A DNA stretch of 64,000 nucleotides from Andalucia godoyi (Eukaryota; Discoba; Jakobea; Jakobida; Andaluciidae), in NCBI GenBank assembly GCA_009859145.1, contig VRVR01000005.1, positions 426,153 to 490,152 on the forward strand. The letters run 5' to 3'. The position numbers and the translations under genes are program-made. Shown here one piece after another: positions 51,343 through 60,300 of the stretch (the stretch's first letter is position 1; every line of letters starts with the position of its first letter). The notes beneath the pieces were generated by a model. That model saw only the letters and a program-made list of their open reading frames with translations. It did no database searches and was not told where the DNA came from.

Positions 51343-51921
51343 GATACCGCGCGCTGATGCAAAAAAGAGAGGACTGTCCTCAACGTAACGAAACACAAAA
51401 AGCAACGGAAGAAGAGCTGCAAAATCAAAAATAATAATGAATACAAATGAAATCAATTGCACGGGTCGGTTTTGTGCGAGCTTTGCGGAGGGCAGCGGTT
51501 TCTTGCATCAATTCGTGTTCGGTGGTATCACTCCATTCCATTTTCTCTGGTTTCCTCAACAGCATTCCCAAATACAGTCCTCAAACGCATAACAACTCTC
51601 CGCGCATTTTTTGGGCTCGCATGCTGCTGCGCCTTGGACATATATATATTTGAAATAAAATGACTTTTCCAGATCAGCACGGACACCCATCCAATGAAAA
51701 CCTTTGAGTGGGACATCCGTGGGGTCTGAGCATCCATACAGAAACAGTCCATTTTTCGTCGGAGGTCGACGGCTGTCAACTCAGCCCTACTGTCCGATAA
51801 AATCACGACCGTCCACAAGACGTTTGGGTTGGAGGGTAGTAACACGCAAAGAGATTGAGGTTTTTTTCATTTTCAAAGTGTTTTTCATTTGGGTCTTCTT
51901 TTTTCCTCCCTTCGTCTTCAA
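51343..51921. promoter_or_regulatory. Divergent intergenic region CCDC25 / ZUP1-like
   Basis: A 579-base gap. A 38-codon ATG frame on the minus strand (51541-51425, starting [20 protein letters not shown]) lies in the presumed CCDC25 leader and could be an upstream reading frame. A pyrimidine-rich TTTTGCAG near 51417 could be a splice acceptor in that leader. No other gene is supported. Confidence 0.35.
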
Positions 51922-52962
51922 ATGGGATCAGAGTTGGACTGTCCCCTATGTCACTTGTCATTTGAGGACTCGGTGGTACTGAGTCTGCATGTGAACCAAG
52001 TGCATTTTCCCGAGGACGCGGCACTCTCCGAGACCTCGGACCTCTGCACGACGACTGCTGCTCATGTGCCATATTTTCAGGAATCAGGCGCGAGTTGTTC
52101 TTCGTCCTATTCTCTTTTGCCGCTTCTGCAGACTCTTCACAGTTCATGGTCGAGCTCCAGCTCCAGCCACAGTCACAGCCAAAGAACTGCATTTGTTCGG
52201 ACGCCGTTTGTGCATTACCGGTCGCTTCGAGGAGAAGATCAGGGATGGGGCTGTGGTTTTCGCAATCTGCAGCTTCTTTTCTCTGCTCTATTGCGATCAC
52301 CTATTCTGCAGCACAGGCTTTTTGAAGGTTTGAATGCAGTGCCGTCGATTGAATCCATCCAAGTGGCTGTAGAACAAGCCTGGAGAGCGGGTTTTGATCG
52401 GGCGGGATGCGAGCAGCTTGGAGGATCTTTACTTGGCACACGCACGTGGATCGGCGCTACCGAGGTGTACGCCCTGCTCACTTATTTTGGAATCGACTGC
52501 ACAATTGTCGATTTCGTGAATGTTGCCACCCGACCACTTGCAATGATGGAGTATTTATGGGACCATGTGCTGACGGACGCACAACGCAACGCATTTCCAA
52601 TCTATTTTCAGCACGACGGGCACTCTCGGACACTGATAGGCGTTGAAAAACATCTGGCGGCATCGACGGCTTCCGGTGCTGGGGAGTACAAGCTGCTGCT
52701 GGCGGACCCCGGGATCGGTGCCGACGAAGCGTACGAAGCAGCACTCCGAGAAAAGGGTCTTCGAGCAATGCCCAGTCTTCGAAGGCGCATTCGAAGCATC
52801 TCGCGAAAGGGGCAGTATCAAATTGTGATCGTCAAGGAACGGGTGCTTTCCGATTCAGAACAGCAAGCACGTAAAATCGTGCGGTCCATTCGAGTGGACT
52901 GTGTCGAACGAGGCACGCTTCGCAGGTACGATTTATCCGCTTCCCAAGCCCCGCCCTATTAA
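51922..52962 (+). CDS. ZUP1/UfSP-family cysteine peptidase (C78) with N-terminal zinc finger
   Basis: The 346-residue protein starts with a C2H2 zinc finger (CPLCHLSFEDSVVLSLHVNQ, then VH; about 7-28). A Ser-rich linker leads to a peptidase C78 domain: FVHYRSLRGEDQGWGCGFRN with catalytic Cys111, DGHSRTLIGVE with His234, and LLLADPGIG with Asp262. The Cys-Gly-x-Arg-Asn pattern and the downstream HSRT and ADPG are shared by UfSP1/2 and ZUP1. The combination with a ubiquitin-binding-type zinc finger favours ZUP1, a Lys63-chain deubiquitinase in genome stability. It is shorter than human ZUP1 (578), having only one finger. The ATG at 51922 opens MGSELDCPLC. Confidence 0.88.
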   Translation: MGSELDCPLCHLSFEDSVVLSLHVNQVHFPEDAALSETSDLCTTTAAHVPYFQESGASCSSSYSLLPLLQTLHSSWSSSSSSHSHSQRTAFVRTPFVHYRSLRGEDQGWGCGFRNLQLLFSALLRSPILQHRLFEGLNAVPSIESIQVAVEQAWRAGFDRAGCEQLGGSLLGTRTWIGATEVYALLTYFGIDCTIVDFVNVATRPLAMMEYLWDHVLTDAQRNAFPIYFQHDGHSRTLIGVEKHLAASTASGAGEYKLLLADPGIGADEAYEAALREKGLRAMPSLRRRIRSISRKGQYQIVIVKERVLSDSEQQARKIVRSIRVDCVERGTLRRYDLSASQAPPY

Positions 52963-53199
52963 CGGCTTCGGAATCGCACATCCTGCATTATTTATGTTGC
53001 GGTTCCATGAGCCTGCTCGTCGTTCGTTTTCGCCGTCTTGGTTCTCCACGCATTTCGTGGCCGCTGAGACGAAATTGAGCATCGTCGTGCATCAATGTCT
53101 GCAGAATGGCAGGTAAATTGGTGGTGTTTACAACCTTCAGGGCACGGAATTGACTGCCGCCCTTTCTCACGACCCCGACGTTTTCTAAAGCATGTCATG

Positions 53200-53520
53200 A
53201 TGTATGCCCGCCATCTGATCAAGGCATATCAATTCGAGCCATGTGTATCGGGACAAGAGAGAAAAAAGACCTCATGCCCTATTTCAAGCTGGCGTTTTTC
53301 GATTCAAAAGTCCCGTACGTCCGGGATGGTTTTGAAGGGCTAGCGGCGGATTCGATGCAAGCACGCCAGACGCTGTCGTGGGGGGTTGCCGTTGTGAATT
53401 TTCAACAGCGACTGTTGCACAGTGCACACGAGTTCAGGGGCTTCCAAGTCAGGTCGCCGTCGTCATGGAAGAATGCACTTCCAAGACAGGCAGACTGTGT
53501 GGTGGCATGATGCAGGCGCT
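53200..53520 (+). pseudogene. Fanzor/TnpB-family remnant, copy B (frameshifted, zinc ligand lost)
   Basis: The frame starting near 53241 reads DLMPYFKLAFFDSKVPYVRD, then MQARQTLSWGVAVVNFQQRL and LHSAHEFRGFQV. These correspond to the RuvC-I-to-bridge part of TnpB/Fanzor (LxPxF ... ARQxLxW...FxQRLLHxAxEF). After a frame change the next block reads VAVVMEECTSKTGRLCGG, matching the family xVTEExTSKTCGxCGG, but with Gly in place of the first zinc cysteine. The second zinc pair and the final RDxNGA block are missing; the AAAAC repeat begins soon after. It is plainly dead. Confidence 0.75.
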
Positions 53521-53577
53521 GCTCAGTCCAGCCGATTTCGTTTCGTGTAGTGATGAGAAACACGAATTTCGACATGC

Positions 53578-53612
53578 AAAACAAAACAAAACAAAACAAA
53601 ACAAAACAAAAC

Positions 53613-53643
<31 letters not shown>
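53578..53643. repeat. (AAAAC)n pentanucleotide repeat
   Basis: About 13 perfect copies of AAAAC, directly downstream of Fanzor copy B. Confidence 0.97.
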
Positions 53644-53645
<2 letters not shown>

Positions 53646-53985
53646 ATAATAATTATAATGATTATCATAATTCCCGATCCTCAGAACGCTCACTGATCCA
53701 CTGTCAACGTTCACGTGAAATGAAAATGAACGATTGTTACTGCTTTCAGTTTTTGCTTCCATTTTTTAAAATAATATATATTTTGTGGTTTCTCTGTCTT
53801 GTTCTTGGTTTCCCCTTTTCTTGATCATCCGGACGTTTTCGTATATATATTTTTTGATTTTGATTTTGATTTTTTTAAGTGTTAAATTGGCTGTTGTTGG
53901 TTGTGGGTTGCTGGTTGTTGTTTTTTTAATTTTAGTTTTTGGTTTTTTCTGTCTGCTACTGCATTTTAGTAGAATTGTGAGATTG

Positions 53986-54738
53986 ATGCAGCGGACGGCT
54001 TTTATGTGCCCCGTCTGTTGGGAAGAATTTACTCCAGAGGGTGATCGTCAAATGGTCGGATTGAAGAGCTGCGGCCATGTGTTTTGCCAGCCGTGTGTCA
54101 ATCTTCTGTCGCAACGAGCAGCCGCAACACCCGCTCCACGAAGCAAGGCCAACCAGGCCGAGTGTCCTGTGTGCAAACAGTCCTTTCATTCACAGAAGGA
54201 TCCACGACCGTTGTTTGTGTCATCCACAGTATGCCCCGTCGAGGCTCCTCCATCCGATCAAATCAATCGACTGACCGATCAGTGCAAGTCACTTGGTCGC
54301 GAGTGTGTGGAGCTGCGGTTTCAGGTCCGTTCGCTTACAGAATCCCTGCGAAGATCAAAGTCGAAGCTTGCCGCCGCCGCTGTCGCTGCTGCCTCGCACG
54401 CACACACAAAGTCGCCTAGCCGACATCCAGCGGCAGTCTTAAACGGCCATTCTTCCAAGCAACACACTGCCAGCAGTAGCCGTGGCGGCACTGGTCTTAC
54501 CGATGCAAGTAGAAAAAGCAAGAGGAATCACGGCGATCTGGTCGAGGTGGTTGATGATGACTCGGGAGATGCGATTGGACGGGAATCGCATGGACCGCGG
54601 GAATCGAAACGACCGCGAATTCTGTCTGCGGATCCAATAGACATTACCGATAGTTCGCCTTCACGTCCGTCGGCGTCGTCCAGCAGCAGCGTCGACAAGC
54701 ATTCGAGACCAGCTGCTCGAGCCGTACGTGCAACATAG
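53986..54738 (+). CDS. RING-finger protein (candidate E3 ubiquitin ligase)
   Basis: The 250-residue protein begins with a C3HC4-type RING: C8, C11, C29, H31, C34, C37, C60, C63 (MCPVCWEEFTPEG; LKSCGHVFCQPCVN; AECPVCKQSF). The loop between the sixth and seventh ligands is longer than usual (22 residues). A helical segment (INRLTDQCKSLGRECVELRF) suggests a coiled coil. The C-terminal half is Ser/Ala/Arg-rich with basic clusters (SRKSKRNH, ESKRPR), so a nuclear location is likely. I chose the ATG at 53986 directly before the RING; the upstream in-frame sequence is translated T-rich leader. Its substrate is unknown. It converges on CHMP7. Confidence 0.8.
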   Translation: MQRTAFMCPVCWEEFTPEGDRQMVGLKSCGHVFCQPCVNLLSQRAAATPAPRSKANQAECPVCKQSFHSQKDPRPLFVSSTVCPVEAPPSDQINRLTDQCKSLGRECVELRFQVRSLTESLRRSKSKLAAAAVAAASHAHTKSPSRHPAAVLNGHSSKQHTASSSRGGTGLTDASRKSKRNHGDLVEVVDDDSGDAIGRESHGPRESKRPRILSADPIDITDSSPSRPSASSSSSVDKHSRPAARAVRAT

Positions 54739-54944
54739 TCGGTGAAATTTCTCTTGCTTTCTCTTCGTGTTGTTTATTGTTTTTTTCTCATCCCGTGGTG
54801 TAGAAGTGTACATTGTCCTTACATGGATGCGTGTACCATCGTCTTTTCATTTCCTACACATACCTTCATATACACACCCTCATCCGGTGTTTTTTTGTTT
54901 GTTGTGCAATCAGCTTCGTTCCTCGAAAAGCAACGGCACTCCAA

Positions 54945-56450
54945 TCATGCGAGCTGAGGATGCTTTTCACGCTGTCGTTTGGGGGATCGTTGAACTTGAT
55001 CGCGATCTTCACTCCGAACGGTGTCGTCTTCACTGATGTCCTCTCGTCGCAAGCTGGGTCTGTCATTCAAGACTAGCTTCTGGACCTGGTCACCAAGCTC
55101 TTCAAGAACAGCGTATTGATCATCCGGAGTCATCTTGTCAAGAGCCGAGCTTCGAAGGTCATCGCGAGATCCCATTTCGGTTTCCAGCTTTCCAAGCTCG
55201 GCCGCCAGACTGGCATCATCGTCACCGTCAAGTCCGAAATCCAAACGGTCCATGGCAGCTTGGACCGAGTCCAGCAGCACTTCCGCATTGGCCGTGTCTT
55301 CTTGCAGTTGCTCGACGTCCACATCAGCTAGCAGCCGTTTGATTTCCCCGCCAGCAGCAATGGAAGCATGGAATGTTTGCGCGTCCGTCAGCGCCTGATG
55401 CGTCTTCAGTGTAATTTCTTCTACTCTCAGGATACGACTCTGCAGTTGATCGATTGCAGCTTCTTCTTGTCGAATGCGATGCAGCACCATTTTCGCTTTC
55501 GCTCGCTCATGCGGTCTCTCACACTGTTTGCATCCTTCAAACTCTTGTCGATATCTCGCGAGAGCTGCTTCGTGCCCCTCAAGGATGGTTACCATTTTCT
55601 TGGCTATTCTTTCCAATCGGAAAATCTCAAGTTCAGTCTCGATTGTGGCGGGGTCGTGGCGATCCGGCGGCGACTTCTTTGAGCCATCATTGCTCACTAT
55701 AAATTTAACAACACCTGACTCTGAGTTCTCTGCATCTGGATACTGCACCACGACTGCCTTTTTCTTGTCGACAAGCATTCGAATGACCGCAATGGCGTCC
55801 TCCGGCGAACTCGCGAAATCCAAGATTTCCGAAAACGAAGCAAATGCAAATGATCTGCGAAGCGGATATTCTGTCTGTATCCAAGAAAGGACGTTTTGGC
55901 CAATCATCTCGGCCGCTTCAATAAACAGTGCTCGGGACCGACCATTTCGAGCTCCTGCAACAGGGGATTTCGTAAAATCCTGCAGATCCAACGACGGCCG
56001 TGAAGACGACGTATCTTGCAGTCTGGCAGTCGAAAACTTCCAGACACTGGAAGCAATGGATTTTGCAGAAGAGTACACCGCGGTAGGAATGCCGAGAGCG
56101 ATATTCGATAGTGAGTAAGAGGACGGCTTGTCTAGCGTTGCAAACTGTGAAACATCCGCAAACGACCCCGAAAAAAACATCCAGTCCACAAGCTCTGCAT
56201 GCACCGGACATGCAACTCCAAGCTGCTGAAACAGCTCGTTGGATCTAGATACATCGAGAATGCACATTTTGTGGAAGCAGCACTTTTCAAGGAGGATCCT
56301 CTTCCATTTCTTGGAATTCGGGTGAACGACGTGATCAAACGGGCCGACGACCGCGAAATAGCTGATGAGAGACTGTGATTCCGGATAGTCATAGCACGCC
56401 CCAGAAGCACGAATTCTCTCCACAAGCTCCACAGGATCCGAGCGCCACAT
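54945..56450 (-). CDS. CHMP7: CHMP7-like ESCRT-III protein
   Basis: The 501-residue protein has an N-terminal helical winged-helix-like part (residues about 1-240) and a Snf7-type core from about 255 (RLERIAKKMVTILEGHEAAL; AKMVLHRIRQEEAAIDQLQS; EVLLDSVQAAMDRLDFGLDG). It also has an acidic autoinhibitory-like tail. Length and this two-part layout fit CHMP7, which recruits ESCRT-III to the inner nuclear membrane for nuclear-envelope sealing. The N-terminus MWRSDPVELVERIRASGACY is poorly conserved. Assignment to CHMP7 rather than another long Snf7 protein is from layout. The ATG at 56450 is clear. Confidence 0.8.
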   Translation of the reverse strand: MWRSDPVELVERIRASGACYDYPESQSLISYFAVVGPFDHVVHPNSKKWKRILLEKCCFHKMCILDVSRSNELFQQLGVACPVHAELVDWMFFSGSFADVSQFATLDKPSSYSLSNIALGIPTAVYSSAKSIASSVWKFSTARLQDTSSSRPSLDLQDFTKSPVAGARNGRSRALFIEAAEMIGQNVLSWIQTEYPLRRSFAFASFSEILDFASSPEDAIAVIRMLVDKKKAVVVQYPDAENSESGVVKFIVSNDGSKKSPPDRHDPATIETELEIFRLERIAKKMVTILEGHEAALARYRQEFEGCKQCERPHERAKAKMVLHRIRQEEAAIDQLQSRILRVEEITLKTHQALTDAQTFHASIAAGGEIKRLLADVDVEQLQEDTANAEVLLDSVQAAMDRLDFGLDGDDDASLAAELGKLETEMGSRDDLRSSALDKMTPDDQYAVLEELGDQVQKLVLNDRPSLRREDISEDDTVRSEDRDQVQRSPKRQREKHPQLA

Positions 56451-57329
56451 GCTCTTCTTTCTTGGGTTTATTGTTGCCGTTGTTGGGAATTGCGAAAATG
56501 AATCAGGACGTTTTCACGAAAGCACCGCACAAAGCGAAATGATGACGACGATTCGTGTCCGCCAAAAAAAATAAAATAAAAAGGAGGATTCTCGTGCCTC
56601 AAATGAACGTTAAGGAAGACTACGGGCGGAAAAACGAAACGCCAAACGTTCACGGCAGCGATATACTGCGTCCATACGAAATTGGGTCTGATATGGGTAC
56701 AAAAACGCATTGTTGCATGACAATCGATCCTGCGAATCGATCAGTCGTCTAGAGAGGGGAGGCTCCAGCACACGAGTGCATGCGCGCACCATGTTCTTCA
56801 AGTACATATTGCACGCTCCATTCCAGTCGCGCTCCATCACCGCTGCACACGCTGGGCATCGGAGCACCTTGCGTCTTTCCAGTGTCTGATGGAAGTTCCC
56901 ACACGCTCCACATGTCTTAGATGTGTTTTCCTCGGTGAGGATGTGGACTTTGCGACCCGCATACTCCGTCGCCTAGTGCAGCAGCCGCTGGGCGGAACTG
57001 CAAGTGCATCTGGCGTGCATTCTAGTCTTCAATGCGGCGTTTCTTCCCTTCTACCGGCTCCCGCTGTACCATACGGGACACGTCAGGTTTCAAAAGTAGA
57101 ATGCAGTCATACTCATCACACAGCCATTTTGTCAAGATGATAAAAATGACAGAAAACACGATGAAGAACAGTCCAGACGTGCGCGGCTGCTGTCACGTGT
57201 ACCGTGTCTACTTATTTATATATAAAATAAATAATAATGATAATAGATAAAATGACACACATATATATAGAAAGGACGGCAAACACGATTAAAAAGTTGA
57301 GACAAAAGGGAACTTATTTCATAATGCGT
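56451..57329. other. Gene-poor 0.9 kb gap with Fanzor remnant
   Basis: The gap lies between the CHMP7 start and the 3' end of the Nudix-methyltransferase gene. Besides Fanzor copy C, it shows AT-rich sequence near 57210-57260 and no other gene. Confidence 0.55.
56610..57135 (-). pseudogene. Fanzor/TnpB-family remnant, copy C (two stops, one frameshift)
   Basis: This is the longest remnant. In order on the minus strand: WLCDEYDCILLLKPDVSRMV, QREPVEGKKRRIED, stop (57024-57022), NARQMHLQFR. Then, after a one-base shift near 56992, QRLLH, stop (56975-56973), and ATEYAGRKVHILTEENTSKT, CGACGNFHQTLERRKVLRCP, ACAAVMERDWNGACNMYLKN. These are the LxxPxFxxSRMV block, the ARQM/FRQRLLH bridge, the second RuvC acid (TEE), both zinc pairs (CGAC, CPAC) and the final RDWNGA Asp of TnpB/Fanzor. 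The zinc-ribbon and last RuvC part is intact; the middle is broken. Confidence 0.85.
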
Positions 57330-60300
57330 TCAGCGGCTGGAAACGTATTGATACGATGCGATTGATGCAGCAACATGAACATTCAGACTGCGAATGAGCC
57401 CGAATTGTTCGATTTCGACGTAGTCATCCACGACCCCCGACGCAATGACATCATATGGTAGTCCCTCACGCTCTCGGCCCAACACCAACACAGACTTTTG
57501 TGCCCACATGTATTCACCAAGCCTCTGGCTCTCCGGCGTTTGTTCGAGAGCGACAATGCGGTATCCGAGTGCTTTCTTCTCCATCAAAAACGGAATGACG
57601 TCGTATGATTTGACCTCCTGGATTGGCTGCCACTTATGGGCAGTTACAGCGACCGAAGTGAAGTCCTGAGAATCTAGAATCTTTCGGTTGTGAATTGTCA
57701 CCAACTCCGCACCAAAAACCTCGGAGGTGCGCATCAGACCAGCGATGTTCGGAATCCGGTCCAGGAACGACGCACAAATAATCAGCGGATGACGACTGTG
57801 CGACTGCGAAGAGACAACGTCATCCGCAATTGACGCTTTTGCGCTGTCTTCTGTCCCTTTCATCTGAATGTTCAACCGGGACGACCCGTCATCGATCGTT
57901 TGAACGGAATTCGCAGGCACACAATGCAGCAGTTCCATTTGCAAAGGATGCGGAAACAACTCGAATTCGTACCGATACGGCACCACCGAACTGATGGGCA
58001 CCTGCAACACCGCGAGTTGATCCCACCGAAGAGTTTGAAACATGATCCCATCGACTGCGATTGGTGACTGAGACACCGCCAAATATCGAGCATCAGACAT
58101 AAACGTCTGCAGATCTGCCACATTCACTTTCGCAGAAAAGGACGTTTGGAGATTCATCAGGAACCGAACAGACGTGCCAATAGCTTCCGAAGGCGACACT
58201 GCGTTGACTGGGGGCGCTTTTTCAAAGGGACTGGAGTACAACGAGAAGAGCAGCAGCGGGCACAACAGAGGAGTATTTGTTGGGAAATACTCCTCCATCG
58301 TAGAGTCGACCGTATTCGGCGGGCGGGCGTTCAGACTGAAGTCCTCGCACATTTCATGCAGTTCTCTTGAAAACACAGGGGCAAACGGTGACGTACCGAT
58401 GATAACGCGATGCAGACGCACCAATCCCAATTGCGCACAGAATCTGACCGCATGATGACCAAATCCAGATGCTGCAGCCAATTTCCGCAACAAAAACTGC
58501 AAGCAATCCAGATCCGACGCCGTCGCATTCTTCGCGGACTGAGCAACCACGCCAATGACGGTCACCACGATCACAATCCAAGACACAATGTGAGACGGAA
58601 TTTCCGAGACAAGAGTCGTAGCAGACTCCTTCCAAGTGTTGCACAGCAGCTGCAAGGGAGTCATATCTGCAGCAGGTGACAAACAGCACACGCGGATCGC
58701 GCATCGCTCCAAAAGGAAACGCACAGTTTGCTGCATTTTGCTCTTTGATAATTGGAGACACAGGTGGAAGATTTCACAGCGCCTTGATTCAGAACTTTGG
58801 AATCCGTAAAGAATCGTCCATCCGAGTGCAGTGAGGTAGGAAAACTTCGTGTGCGTGATGAGTGCCTGTTTTTCGGACCACATGTCATTTGGCAAGCTGT
58901 GCAGCGCAGAGAGAGTGTCCATTGCATACGATTCGTCGTGCATCAAGCGACGGATCCATGCGCAGTGGACGGAAGCTCGAAGAAATCCGGAATCCCGAAC
59001 GCAATCTGTGAACGGCTCATTCAAGTATGCGTGGGCGACATGAAGTCCCTTGTTCTCAAGAAATTCTGGTTCAAAAAAATGCTCCGTCGTATTTAACGTA
59101 AGCGCCAGCAGAGTTGCGGGAGGCAGGATATCTTGCAATACATGAATAAGGAGAGCAAGTGTTCGAGGATTCTTCATCAACAACATGAAAAACCGGATGA
59201 GAGGCTCCGCAGCCAAAATATCCTTTGTACTCCTCGTGATGCTGAGACACAGGCATCGCTCAACTTCTTGCTTCATCCAAGACTGCGAGATCACACCACC
59301 GCAGAAAAAGTAAAGAATAGCTTTGCATCTCTCAAATATTGGAACGTCCTTTCCGACCCAAGGTTTGGAAACAGAATCCACATCGTGAATCCACGAATCC
59401 CGATCCCATGATCGAACAGCCCGCCCATGAGCGATCAATGCCGTCGAAAAGGCAGATTTCTGTGATTGCAAATACCTAAAAAGTGGAGGAGGATTCGGGA
59501 TCGACTGAACAAGCTTCCAGTCAAAGTCCGTCTGCGGAAACAACGAAGGAACAAACTGCTCGTGCCATCCTTGCATGCCTTCTGCTGATGGATCGACAAG
59601 ACTAAACAAGATTGATGTGGTCCAATTTCCATCGGGCACACACAGATGCAGTACATCCTGAAGACAATGACGATGCGGTTGGATGAATCGACGATGGAAA
59701 TCCTCGTGGAACAGCACGGCAAGAGGAAGCCGCGAGAACAAACCTGCCAGCGCCTCCCAGCATTTTCGATTGACAAAAATCCGAATTGCGCACGCCTGAA
59801 AGGACATGTACAAAAACATTGGCGTTGTGGGTGCGCACTGCACACAGAGGTCTGCAACCCCCAATAAAACATCAAAAGTGGGCTCCAAAACTTGAACTGC
59901 TTTCAGCATAATTGCAAGTGAGCAGCGGAACGTTCCCCCTCGTTTCAACTGCAGAAAATTCTTCACAATCGCGTCTCGTACTTCAATGCTAGCCCCAGCT
60001 TGCATGAGGCTTGACAAGAAAGTCAGAAACGCTTCCGCTACTTTCTGATCAGTCGCCAAGACGGATTCCACAAACACAACGCTATTCACGCAATTCAAGA
60101 AGTTCTTTCGATCGTGATCCGACGTCGATGGCAGCATAAGAGGAGAAATTTCCGTCGACGAGCACGCAAGCAAAGTTCGTAAGCAAGCCTTTGACAGTGA
60201 CGGAGAAGGGTGACGAGATGATCGCATAAAAAGGGCCGAGGCAAGTTTGAAGCTGCAATGTCTCAGAAAAAGGCCCACTCGAGCTGCAGACGGGACTACA

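Larger units (their letters stand above)
52963..53985. other. Gene-poor 1.0 kb gap with Fanzor remnant and pentanucleotide repeat
   Basis: The gap holds Fanzor/TnpB copy B (53200-53520), the (AAAAC)n repeat and a T-rich leader (53755-53975) before the RING gene. No intact gene is seen. Confidence 0.6.

Noticed and set aside
51425-51541. 38-codon frame MEWSDTTEHE upstream of CCDC25
   Set aside because: It could be an upstream reading frame, but the CCDC25 family start matches the ATG at 51342, so it is not an N-terminal exon of that protein; nothing else supports it.
53785-53985. Membrane-like N-terminal extension of the RING protein
   Set aside because: It lacks an ATG and is the translation of T-rich leader sequence; the RING begins just after the ATG at 53986.
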